This document shows, in pieces, positions 10,436 to 20,930 of a stretch of DNA of 64,000 nucleotides. The DNA is from Apium graveolens (taxonomy: Eukaryota > Streptophyta > Magnoliopsida > Apiales > Apiaceae), in contig NC_133653.1 in the NCBI RefSeq assembly GCF_009905375.1, positions 94,476,609-94,540,608 of the forward strand. The letters are read 5' to 3'. How positions within the stretch are numbered: the first letter of the stretch is position 1; each line of letters starts with the position of its first letter. The notes under the pieces are model-generated. The model had not been told where the DNA came from. It ran no database searches and saw only the letters and a list, made by a program, of their open reading frames with translations. The position numbers and the translations under genes were made by a program.

Positions 10436-12098
10436 TGTTGGAATTTTAAACGCAGCGGGGCGTGGAAAAACACTTTTACACATAAAAAATCCAAATAAAA
10501 GCATATAAATCGTGAATAAAAATTCGAGGGATCGAATCTAACCTTTTAAAATAATTCGGAGACAACGATCAGAGATCCTTAGCAGTTGCTCCTCAAGTGT
10601 GAAGCACTCCACCGGTATCCACCAAGAAAACGACTTTTAGGAGGAGGAGGAGGTGGAGAGAATTTGGTTTTCTAAAACTTTTGGGTTTCTGGGGTTGGAA
10701 TAAAAATAGGGTCTATAATAGTGTATTTATAGGCAAAATTTTCTACTGAAATTTTCCCATAAATATTATTATTATTATCCCATTTATTATTCTCATTAAT
10801 AATTAAAACACCTTTTAATCATTAATCCTTTTTCTAAACACTTTAGAAATAATTCTCTCTCTTGATTTAATTTCCAAAAATTAAATTCTTAATTAATAAT
10901 ATTAAGAACTTTTCGTAATTAATTTATAATCAATTAAATCTTATTTAATCAATTATTAAATTTTCCAATTAATTATTTATTTCACAAATAAATAATTATT
11001 AGCCATTATTAATTAATTCCTCCACCATAAAATTATTCTCTTTTTATGGTGTGACCCTGTAGGTTCAATATTAAGCCGATAGTAGAAATAAATAATAATA
11101 AAACTATTTTATCATTATTTATATAAATTCTCTAATTTATTAAATATGATTAATTAATTAATCATATTTATTCTACATCGTGAGGGATACTTCACAGTAT
11201 ATCGCGACTATCCGGATAATACGAATTCACTGCTTAGAATACCAAGAACCTATTCAGTGAGTAGTTACCGTACAATCAATTCCTTCTACCCTGCAATGTC
11301 ACGATTAAATATAAGGCATGGAACTTGTGTCAAGCCTATCTTATTTAATCACTTGCTTTCCCATTCACTATGCTTAGTTCTATTTAATGTAAATTAGAAA
11401 CTCATTTCTAATTTCATTCACCCTGGCCAGAGATTCCCGAACTAGCATAAGTGGATCAGCATTGAACATTCTCTTCCTTCACTGGAAGGGGTAGATCCTT
11501 TATTGATCATACACTATCTTCGTGTACAAATTCCTATACCCAATAGAGCCCTTATAATTGTCCCTGGAGACTAAGAACTAAACCAAATCATAGTTCAGTG
11601 TACACAAGATGACTATGATGACCCCAAGTCTAAGGATACTTGTACAACTATCACTATGTGAACAACTGCAGACACGTGAGTGAACTCCATCAGTTGTTCA
11701 GCTGGGCGAGTCATGTTCAGTGAACTTATTCTATAATAAGCACCTACATACTAGCTATAGTGTCACCACACAAATGTCTATGAGAACAGACATCCTTCAT
11801 AATGAAGCAAGCATAGTATATACCGATCTTTGCGGATTATTAATTACCAGTTAGTAATCCTATGATCAGGAACTATTTAAGTTTAGAGTTATCATCTTTT
11901 TAGGTCTCACTATTATGATCTCATCATAATCCATAAAAAGCTTTACTCTAAACTATGGTATATCTTATTTAAACACTTAAATAGATAGAGCCCGTAACAA
12001 AACAAGTCTTTATTAATATAAATGAAAATTAAAACAGATTACATAAAAGTTATTCCTAAATCCTAATACATGATTGGACTTAGGACATATTCCTTTCA
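10436..12098 (-). repeat. Element F 5' LTR (right copy)
   Basis: This 1,663-bp partner of 4170-5787 is followed by the second GTTTT target duplication. It includes ~45 bases (about 11997-12043) absent from the left copy. Confidence 0.95.
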
Positions 12099-12103
12099 GT
12101 TTT
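12099..12103. repeat. Target-site duplication of F (right)
   Basis: GTTTT matches 4165-4169. Element A pol coding sequence resumes immediately after it. Confidence 0.93.
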
Positions 12104-14934
12104 CTAAGGATGGACTGTGTGATGCCTGCCAAAAGGGGAAGCAGATTAAAACATCATTCAGGAAGAAACTTGATTCAACAACTGAAGAGCCTTTGCAACT
12201 GCTTCACATGGATTTGTTTGGACCGGTCAATGTATTGTCCATCTCAAGGAAAAGATTTTGCCTAGTAATTGTAGATGATTTCTCAAAGTTCTCTTGGACA
12301 TATTTCCTAAAGTCTAAAGATGAGGCTAGTGAAATCATCATTAATCACATAAGGAAAGTCAATAATCATCCTGATTTCAAGGTTAGAAGAATCAGGAGTG
12401 ACAATGGAACTGAGTTCAAGAATTCTGTCATGAGAGCATTTTGTGAGGAAAATGGGATTATGCATGAGTTTTTAACAGCAAGGACTTCACAACAGAATGG
12501 AGTAGTGGAAAGGAAGAACAGATCACTTATTGAAGCTGCACGGACAATGCTTGAAGAATCTAAACTGCCAACATATTTCTGGGCTGAAGCTGTAAATACC
12601 GCATGCTACACTCAGAATATTTCTCTGGTTAATCAAGCTAGATGCATGACTCCCTATCAATTGTTCAAGAACAAGAAGCCAACTCTAAATTTTCTTCATG
12701 TCTTTGGCTGCAAGTGCTATATTCTGAGAAATCAAACTGATCAAAATGGGAAGTTTGATGCTAAAGCAGATGAAGGAATTTTTGTTGGGTATGCTGTTGG
12801 TAAAGCATATAGAGTCTACAATCTAAGAACCAACATTGTTGTGGAATCAATACATGTTGTGTTTGATGATAAAAAGATTGAAGGACTGAAAGATGAAGAT
12901 TACCATGAGAGCTTCAAATTCGACATTGTGGAGATGGTTAGTGATGACAGTGATGATGAAAGTGATCAAGAAATGGTGTCTAAGGATAATGCAGATAAAT
13001 CTACTACCAATGAAGCACAAAACTCAACATCTGTCGAGTTGCATAATGCTTCATCCGTCGGGAGGCAATCTGCGTTATCCGTCAGGAGACAACCAGCTTC
13101 ATCCATCGGTACTCAAAATTCACCATCCGTCGGGTTATCAAAAGGAGCAGGAAGTCAAGATATATCACCTATAGAAAGTTCCCCTTTCTCAAATCAAAGA
13201 TCCGTAAACTCAGGGGGAGTTTCTAACAATCAAAACTTAATCACACATCAAGACAACAATAAGGTTTCTTCATCTAGAGCTAATCTACCTCAACAAAGGA
13301 AATGGACAAAAGATCACCCCTTTGAGCGTATCATTGGTGATGTTTCTTCTAGAGTTCAAATAAGAAGAGCAACTCAGGAAGAATGTCTATACAGTAGCTT
13401 TCTTTCCAAGGAAGAACCAAAGAAGGTAGAAGAAGCTTTGTTGGATCCTGATTGGATTTTAGCTATGCAGGAGGAGCTAAACCAATTTGAAAGGAATAAT
13501 GTATGGAAGCTGGTGCCCAAGCCTAAAGGAAAGAATCCAATAGATACCAAATGGATATTCAGAAATAAGATGGATGAAAATGGCATAGTAGTCCGGAACA
13601 AAGCTAGATTGGTTGATAAGGGCTATTGTCAGCAAGAAGGAATTGATTTTGATGAAACATTTGCTCCTGTTGCAAGACTTGAAGCCATCAGAATCTTCTT
13701 AGCCTATGCAGCCCATGCCAATTTCAAGGTCTATCAAATGGATGTCAAAAGTGCCTTTCTGAATGGAGATTTGGAGGAAGAAGTCTATGTCAGTCAACCT
13801 CCTGGTTTTGAAGATCGAAATTTTCCAGAACATGGCTATTATCTTTTGAAAGCACTTTATGGACTGAAGCAAGCACCTAGAGCCTGGTATGACACTTTAT
13901 TAAAGTTCCTTTTGGAAAATCACTTCACAAGAGGTACTGTAGATAAAACTTTATTTTTCAGAAATGTTAATGACTCTAGTTTACTTGTTCAAATTTATGT
14001 AGATGATATTATTTTTGGTTCTACAGATGAGAAACTTTGCAAAAAGTTTGCCAAATTGATGCAAAGTAAGTATGAAATGAGTATGATGGGAGAACTAACT
14101 TACTTTCTTGGCTTACAAGTTAAGCAAGCTAGTGATGGAATATTCGTTAGTCAAACTAAATATATTTTTGATCTTTTAAAGAAGTTTGATCTAATGGATT
14201 GCACATTTGCAAAAACTCCCATGGCCACTGCAACTAAGCTTGAATTAAACATTACTGAAAATTCTGTGAATATTTCAAGTTATAGGGGCATGGTTGGTTC
14301 ACTTATGTACTTAACAGCTAGTAGGCCAGATATAATGTTTGCTACATGTTTATGTGCTAAATTTCAGGCTGATCCTAGAGAATCTCACTTAATAGCTATT
14401 AAGAGAATTTTCAGATATCTCAAGGGAACACCAAATCTTGGCATTTGGTACCCTAGAGATTCTAGTTTTGATCTAAGTGGTTATTCAGATGCAGATTATG
14501 CAGGTTGTAGAATTGATAGAAAAAGTACAACAAGAACCTGTCAATTTCTAGGAAACAAGCTTGTGTCCTGGTTCAGTAAAAAGCAAAATTCAGTTTCTAC
14601 TTCCACAGCTGAAGCTGAATATATTGCTGCTGGTAGTTGTTGTGCACAGATATTATGGATGAAAAATCAATTGCTAGACTATGGTTTGCAAGTTGAAAGG
14701 ATTCCTATTTTCTGTGATAACACAAGTGCAATTGCCATCACTGAAAATCCAGTACAACATTCAAGGATAAAGAACATAGATATCAAGTACCATTTCATAA
14801 GGGAACATGTAATGAATGGTACTGTGGAACTACATTTTGTTCCAAGTGAGAAGCAGCTTGCAGATATCTTTACCAAGCCACTGGATGAATCCACCTTTTC
14901 AAGGTTGGAGTTAGGTATGCTTAATTACTCTTAA

Positions 14935-15455
14935 ATCTATCTGAGTTAATTTTCAAGTTGAAATGCAGCCAGAAACTTAATTGATTTTTCCGTCTTGGAT
15001 GAAATTTTGGCTAATTCAAAATTTACATCTCGACGGATGATCTTTATCCATCGAGTTTGATCAACCGTCGATATATTATTTGCTAACAATAATCAATTAT
15101 GTTTCTGGAATATTTTATGTCTCGACGGATAACAGTTTATCCTCATCCATCAAATTGTCTTAATCTCAGCCGTTAATTCCCTGTACATTATCCATCGAGT
15201 ATACTTACAGTTTGTAAGCATAACACGACCGATAATGGGTGGAATTTTTACAGTTTATTTTTAAACGGCTATTTTAGGCAATTTCTATTGGTTACTTTAT
15301 TTTACTTTATTATTTTTATCAGTTATTTTTGAGATAGTATAAAAGCTTATTTCATTGCAATTACTTTTCTTTTATCATTCTCAATTCAACTGCTCTAATT
15401 TCATTCTCTCTCAAAGCACTTACTCTCTTTCTCTTCAAGCTCTTATTCTCTAACA
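14935..15455 (+). promoter_or_regulatory. Spacer and promoter-like region before A ORF3
   Basis: This non-coding stretch of 521 bases lies between the pol stop and ORF3. Its first part carries several copies of element A's CGACGGAT/ATCCATCG word (about 15030-15200). A TATA box TATAAAAG lies at 15338-15345. It is followed by a ~110-base leader rich in TCTCTTTC tracts and then AACAATGGC at 15456. The layout resembles a plant core promoter with a Y-patch, so ORF3 may have its own transcript. Confidence 0.5.
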
Positions 15456-18400
15456 ATGGCACATGTTGTAAAGATTATGTCTCAAACTGGATTCATTTAT
15501 GAGAAGAACAATTTCATCGCACTAGTGAACAAGGGTATTCAGCAATATGGAGATTATCACAAGATGATGGACTTTGTGAAGAGTTGCAAGCTCAACTATA
15601 CCATGCTGAAATCACCCACAATCTTCTGTGAAGTTGTTGAAGATATGTGGACCACTGCTACCTATAACTCTACAGATAAGACCATCACTCTAACCATTAA
15701 AGGTAAATAATTATGTATCAATAGTGATGTGATAAAAGCATGTTTTAAAATTCCTGATAACAATGTGACTTCACCACACACTGACACTGATGTAATCAAT
15801 ATGCTTAATTACATGCACTATGCACTTCCTACTTCTAAACTGAGTGATATTAGGAGAATGGGTCTTAGGAAAGAGTGGAGTTTCTTGTGTGATGTAGTTA
15901 CAAAGGTTTTCTCAGGAAAGATCAGTAATTTTGATTCAGTGAATAATTCCATGCTTAACATGCTCTACATGCTAGTTACAGATAAATTCTACAATTTCAG
16001 TGACCTTGTCTTATTTGAATTAGGTTTTAAATTAGGAGAGTTAAATAAAAGAGGTAAGAATGTGTATTATGCTAGCTTTCTTATGTTATTAGCTAACCAC
16101 CTCTGTGAAGAGATTGTGCTTGAGAACCCTAATAACAAACTAGATTGTTGGGTTCAAAAGAGAAGGCTCATTGCAGATTTGAACAGGGCCAATCATCACA
16201 AGGATGTGCCAATGTTCTATTTTCCTGTAATGCAAGCACCTCAGGTAAGTGAGGTAAGTTCACCTATCCCTACAACTATTCCAACCTCCACAATTTCTTT
16301 GAGTTCAAGTGTGGCTATGGCAACTATGTCAATGACCAAACAGTTGCCTACCAAAGCTACCAAACCTACAATTATTTCAAAATCCAAATCAAAGAAAGCC
16401 CCCTCTGGTATCTCCCAAAAGATGCCAGTTGAAAAATCCACTAAAGCCAAAGAGGGGAGTGCGAAGGAGGGTAAGTTAGGTGAGGGAAGGGGTGAACATA
16501 AAAGAAACCCCAAGAATAAGGTTGGAGAGTTGAGTGAATCCCAGCCTAGCCACACTGCAGTTTCCTAACAAACTGTAGTGCTTAAAAAGGACAAAAGCTC
16601 ATTTCTAGCTGCATCCTCCCAAAAGGATGTACCTATTGAACAAAGCTCTCAACCAAGAGCACATGCCAAGAGGGTTAGGGACACAAGCTCACCTCAAACT
16701 TATACCAGAAAGAAGAAATCAAAAACCTTTGGGGATGCACAGGGTACACACACTGTGCAAACTGGTGCTAAAGACACAGTCACTGCACCTTCACAAATTC
16801 AGTTTGATGTGGCTCCAATAAATGTGGAGTCACAGCCAAAATCTCTAGTTATAGAAGCACCTCAAACACCAAACTCACCAACAAATTCTCTGGATGTGGA
16901 TATGATAAACACATCAATTCCTGATTCCCCTTCTTTAACTCAGTTGGGGAAGCCAAAATCTAGTGCAAGTGAGCATCATCTTTTAGATGATTTGTTGGCT
17001 CACTTGCCAATTCTTTCAGGAACTGTTGTATCATCTGTGTCTAAAATATCTTTAATCAGCATAGAGTCAACCATAGTTTCTATTCCCAGCTCATTCATTT
17101 CTACTCTCTTGACGGATATTGCTCATCCGTCGAGTAGTGACTATATCCCGACGGATAAGCCTAACAGTAGTTATCCGTCGGATAGCAACACCACTCACTC
17201 GATGGATATTACTCATCCGTTGAGTATCTCTGCACAGCTTCAAACTTCAATTATTTAAAGTGCAGAAGATTTAGTGGTTGTACAGTCACTCTTAGGATTG
17301 AGAGAGAATAGTGTTTTGAGTGAGAGTCTGGGTTGCTCCCAGGAAAAAGGAGAGGAAATGAGTGAAAATCTGCAATCCATTTCTTCAGGATTGGCAAAAG
17401 AGAGTGAGAGGAGTCCCACCTTAGTAGGTGAAGGTGAGGGTGTGAGGGTGGGGAGCCAGGGTGAGACCCTGATGCAATAAAAGAGAGAAAATGAGAGAAA
17501 TGCAGGTACTGGAGCAATAAGGATGGATGTCATTGCTAGTGAGTCAATGAATGTCCAGGATGCAGACAGGGAAGGACTATCTCAGCATCCTAAAGCTGTT
17601 ATAGATTCCACTTCCCTTGATGCAGAGGCATTTTCTCATCCTGTTACAGCTTATCAACTTCTAGCTGAACAGGGCAATGACAATGCAGAAAGGATGCTGA
17701 ATTTGGTGCATACAACACAGTCTATACTGAGAGCTAAGGATGCCATCACAGCTTTGCCTTCTACAGCTGGTGATGTGGACTATGAGACTGGTGGTTTAGC
17801 TGATTTCTTTGGATATGGGAGTGGGGATAGTGAAGATGAAGCAATGGACATAGGGGGAGAAGTAGGCTCAAGTTCAAGGTCAGGTATGCCATCATGGGTA
17901 ATCTCAAAGCACTGTGATGAGCATTACTTCAAGACAACCCTGATCCAGTTAATCAATCAGACAAATACTGCCCTTCAAACCACTACCAATGCTAGCACCA
18001 AGAAGCTCCTTCAGGCACATCTAGCCTCCCTGCAACTTCAACAAATCCAGGGCTTCCAGCATGCTAGAGATGTGAATACTATGAAGAATGATATTGAGGA
18101 GATGAAAAAGGCTATTTCAGACAGGATAGATTCTAAACTTCAAGAAGCTAAAATGCTTGACATCAAGAGGAAATTAAGGAAAAATTCCGATCTGTCAACC
18201 AAGATAGATGCCTTGGACACAAGAATGTCAGCCAAGGAAGCATCTTTAACTGCCATTCATCTCCATCAAGCCCAACAGACTGATCTACTTCAAAAACTGG
18301 TGGCTGCTCAAACCCCCTCCTCTACTCAACTTGATGATAACAAAAAGGGGGAGAAAGGACCAAGTGAGGGGGAGAGGCTTCAAATTCAAATCAGTAAAGT

Positions 18401-18554
18401 AATTGTGCCTTCAATTACTATCTCGAAGCCATCAGTTACAGATAGTATAGATCTGATCAATGCAGCAGCAACCAACTTAAGAGCAGCTGATAAGGAAAAG
18501 TTAAGTTTAGTCAACTGGGAGAAGATTGATGAGAAAAACATTTATTTCTTTTAA
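15456..18554 (+). pseudogene. Element A accessory ORF3 (REWSF-type, coiled coil), truncated
   Basis: One continuous frame of about 1,033 codons is broken only by four TAA stops (15708, 16566, 17256, 17478), with no frameshift. The N-terminal domain (to about 16230) contains LRKEWSFLCDVVTKVF, which matches MRREWSFFFDCITKAF in element C ORF3. The middle is a long low-complexity Ser/Pro/Lys-rich region. The C-terminal part (about 17900-18350) is a coiled coil followed by DDNKKGEKG, also matched in C (DDAKKVKK). I see no signal peptide or membrane segment, so 'envelope-like' is not supported. The frame ends exactly where the gypsy LTR sequence begins, so the true C-terminus is lost. The function is unknown. 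Confidence 0.8.
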
Positions 18555-20110
18555 AATATTAGGACTCAGAGTTATATCATCACCGTCCACCGTCGGCTCG
18601 CCGAGGCTCATCGCCGACGGCGGTAAAATTTATGGGTACCCGATTAATTCCGGGTTTCCAACGTAAATTCTACCGATTAAATTAATAATAATTCCCGCAC
18701 GAAGTATTTAATATCACTAATTTTACTCAATTAATTCCTGCATAATACCAACATTCCAAATTAAACAAGCCCCAATATACTGTAATTCGAACAACAGACA
18801 CAGCCAAACAACATCAGTCACCCGCACACACGCGCACGACACGCGTGCAACACACACACTCCCAAGAACACACACACCCAAACACAGTATACACACACAT
18901 CAAATATTTATATATAGGAATATGTATGTATATATACATATCAACAGAAGCAAAAACGGAACCACTCAGGCCAGCAATCAGAAAGAAAAACGGTGGCCGG
19001 AAAATTACCACGGCGACGGCAAAATCGCCGGAGAACGGAAAAACCGGGGAAAACAAGCGGTGACTATGAAATTAGAAGAGAAAGGAAACGGAACAAAAGA
19101 GATAAAGGGATGAAGGAACAGTTGTGAGATCAGGAGAGGAGAGATAGACGAGAGAATGGAGAGACAAACCCCCCCCCCCCGTGCTTTCTATTTCTTTACC
19201 CTCTGTTTCTTTCTTTTTCATTTTTTTTTATATTAGTTTGTTGTACAATTCGTTGCAGTACACTCAATAGTACAGTTTGCAGTACAATGTCTGTTTATTC
19301 AAACACATTTTATTAGATAATTACTGAAATTCTGAGACCCGGTTAATCCCAAAATTCAAAACTAACGGACAAAGGTGCACGCGAAACAATTTTTAAAAAT
19401 TATGAAAATAATCTTAAAATGTCATAATATCCCAAAGTTTACAAAAACATAAATTTCGTAATTTTAAAATAATTTCTGAAACGCAATTTATACCCGTATT
19501 TCTCATTTAACGAATCGGGGTGTACTTAAAACAGATTCAGAAAATCAGAAAAATATTCTTAAAATATTACAAATATCCCGAAGTTAATAAAAACATGAAT
19601 TTTGAGATTTTAAAACGATTTTTAAAATGCACTTTATATCTGCTTTTATCAATGAAGCGAAACAACGAGCGCGTGAAATTAATCCCGAAAATTTCCAAAA
19701 TAATTTTAAAATTCTCGGAATATTCCAAACTTAAATAAATATGAGTTTCATAATTTTTGAAGAATTTTAGAATTAAATATGGATTTTACAAATAAAAGTG
19801 ATCATAAAATCATTTAAAAATAAATAAATAATAAAATATTGATTTCTCAATTTTATAAAATCCTAAAAATAATTATTATAATTATAAAACCATAAAAACA
19901 ATTTTTGAGACACTTCAAACATTTATACAAATGAAGTTGCATTAAATCCACTTTAAAAGTGGAACAATTTAATGCAATTCCTTAATTAATCACGCGAACT
20001 ACTCGGTACATCATAAACCGTACCTAGATAAAAATCAAATAACACATACCGGTCAAACTAATACACATATTTTATTTAATAATTTCCATAATGATCACAT
20101 ATTTAAATAA
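18555..20110 (-). repeat. Truncated gypsy LTR fragment (minus orientation)
   Basis: The sequence parallels part of element D's LTR, read the same way on the + strand. TATTAGGACTCAGAG... followed by an ACCGTC/CCGGCGG-rich patch corresponds to 47168-47290, and ACACAC-rich and then AGAGAG-rich stretches follow in the same order as in D (47390-47640). It is a different family with only patchy identity. Neither terminus is clear, so both ends are broken. A run of 12 C occurs near 19169-19180. No coding region is supported. Confidence 0.5.
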
Positions 20111-20806
20111 TTCAAAATACATGGGTCGTTATATGGGTGCCCGACGGGATCTATATAGTGAGATATAGATCTGCACTGTACCCTGGCTGATCAGCAGGGT
20201 ATAGATGCGAACTTGAGTCCAGTTTAGTTCATTTGTATTCGCCAATAATGGCCTTCTTTCTATTGTCGCAGGGTTATATCTTTGCAGATATACCTGAGTT
20301 ACGGATTCATTTAAAATGCTTTAACATTATTTATATTTTGCGGACTTGTTGAACAATTTTTGGCTCACCCTTTTTGTTGTTATTCACCTTATTGTTTTCA
20401 GTTAAGAAGGAATATGAAACCCATCAGGACTCGAGTGGTAAAAAAGCGGGTCTATCCTCGGGATCCTCTCATACCCAACGTGTTGATCCCAATCCAGGAA
20501 GAAAGCTTTGAGTTGCCCGAACAGGTGGAGTGTAGATAGTTAATATGTGTGTTTGAATAAAAGATGAACATAGTTTAAAACTGATTAGACAATGGTTTAT
20601 AATAAAGAGAGTTTGTGAGATTTTGAATTTTTGTTTGTAATAAAAGTAGTTAGTGGTTCTTGTTTTCATACTTCAATATAAAAAGATCCTGGTTAGTGTT
20701 AAAGAGGTTTAGATTTATTTCTTTATTATTTGTTAATCAGATTGTACAGGTTTGGTGATTAGCTAGTAGCCCCCAGACTTATACCCCGGGTCTGGAGGGC
20801 ATTACA
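20111..20806 (+). repeat. Truncated gypsy LTR 3' fragment (plus orientation)
   Basis: The end CCCCAGACTTATACCCCGGGTCTGGAGGGCATTACA corresponds to the ends of E's LTR (CCCCGACCCCGGATCTGGGGGTGTTACA) and of D's. It contains GGCTCACCC..., TTTTCAG and a short ORF, in the same order as E's LTR near 55960-56200. The left end is undefined. Directly after it comes the last part of element B's 5' LTR. Confidence 0.6.
20414..20539 (+). CDS. Short LTR ORF, 41 codons (relative of the D and E LTR ORFs)
   Basis: An ATG 392 bases before the LTR 3' end opens a 41-residue ORF. It starts with a basic segment (MKPIRTRVVKKRVYPR) and ends with FELPEQVECR. The ORF in D's LTR is also 41 residues and has FRLPEQV, and the ORF in E has RLPDDVV. 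All three follow a CAGTTA(A/G)G sequence that resembles a splice acceptor. The N-terminus has lost the MARL start seen in D and E. Expression is unproven and the host LTR is a fragment. Confidence 0.4.
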   Translation: MKPIRTRVVKKRVYPRDPLIPNVLIPIQEESFELPEQVECR

Positions 20807-20879
20807 AACATTTAAGAAAAGCACAAAACAGTAAAACACGTTCACCCCCTCCCCTCTGTGTGTTATTCATTTCCTAACA
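20807..20879 (+). repeat. Element B 5' LTR, last 73 bases
   Basis: The sequence with TTCACCCCCTCCCCTCTGTGTG...TTCCTAACA has the same end structure as the A and C LTRs. The rest of the LTR is replaced by the gypsy LTR fragments upstream. Confidence 0.65.
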
Positions 20880-20881
20880 AG

Positions 20882-20893
20882 TGGTATAAGAGC
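20882..20893 (+). promoter_or_regulatory. Primer-binding site of B (mutated)
   Basis: TGGTATAAGAGC has one change (C to A) from the Met-tRNA complement TGGTATCAGAGC. It lies two bases after the LTR end. Confidence 0.85.
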
Positions 20894-20930
20894 AAAATCT
20901 GAAAGTAAACAGATTCAAGATCTTGGAAGA

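Larger units (their letters stand above)
4170..12098 (-). mobile_element. Element F: Ty1/copia retrotransposon nested in A pol
   Basis: This complete LTR element of 7,929 bp lies opposite to A. It has two ~1.6-kb LTRs that begin TGTTGGAATT and end CCTTTCA on the + strand, and perfect 5-bp target duplications (GTTTT). The PBS is at 10423-10434 and the PPT at 5788-5800, both read on the minus strand. Its gag is unlike that of A, B and C, so it is a different copia lineage, which I do not name. The LTRs differ by many scattered substitutions and a ~45-base indel, so insertion is not recent. The interior is only 4.6 kb; the gag is nearly full length but pol is badly reduced. A 1.8-kb leader before gag carries two structured repeat arrays. 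Confidence 0.95.
3665..14934 (+). pseudogene. pol: Element A pol (PR-IN-RT-RNaseH), split by element F
   Basis: The two parts are 3665-4169 and 12104-14934, separated by F and its target duplication. The protease active site is LDSGCSRHMTG (about 3689-3720), followed by a TAG at 3746-3748. The pre-integrase HKKLSHLNF motif lies just before the insertion. The integrase has a complete DD35E triad: Asp 12211, Asp 12400 and Glu 12508. The RT is well preserved, with YVDDIIFG at about 13996-14019. RNase H carries the DADYAGC and [11 protein letters not shown] motifs. Downstream of F the frame is open for about 940 codons to TAA 14934, so F's insertion and the stop at 3746 are the main lesions. The tail has a small deletion before LGMLNYS compared with B and C. 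Confidence 0.92.
299..18554 (+). mobile_element. Element A: SIRE-type Ty1/copia retrotransposon, 3'-truncated, with F inserted
   Basis: The order is 5' LTR, initiator-Met PBS, gag, pol (protease, integrase, RT, RNase H), a 521-base spacer and a long accessory ORF3. Pol sequence (YVDDIIFG, the [17 protein letters not shown] region) and the downstream ORF place it in the SIRE/Maximus lineage. Element F (4170-12098) interrupts pol. At about 18554 the sequence changes abruptly into a gypsy LTR, so the end of ORF3, the PPT and the 3' LTR are missing. Without a second LTR the 5' boundary (TG at 299) is only a best guess. Every reading frame carries lesions, so the copy is dead. Confidence 0.85.

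Noticed and set aside
15456..18554. Envelope protein label for ORF3
   Set aside because: The position fits 'env-like' ORFs of SIRE elements, but no signal peptide, membrane anchor or fusion segment is visible.
19169..19180. Run of 12 cytosines as a functional G-quadruplex-type site
   Set aside because: A single homopolymer run in a broken LTR. It may be a sequencing or assembly artefact.
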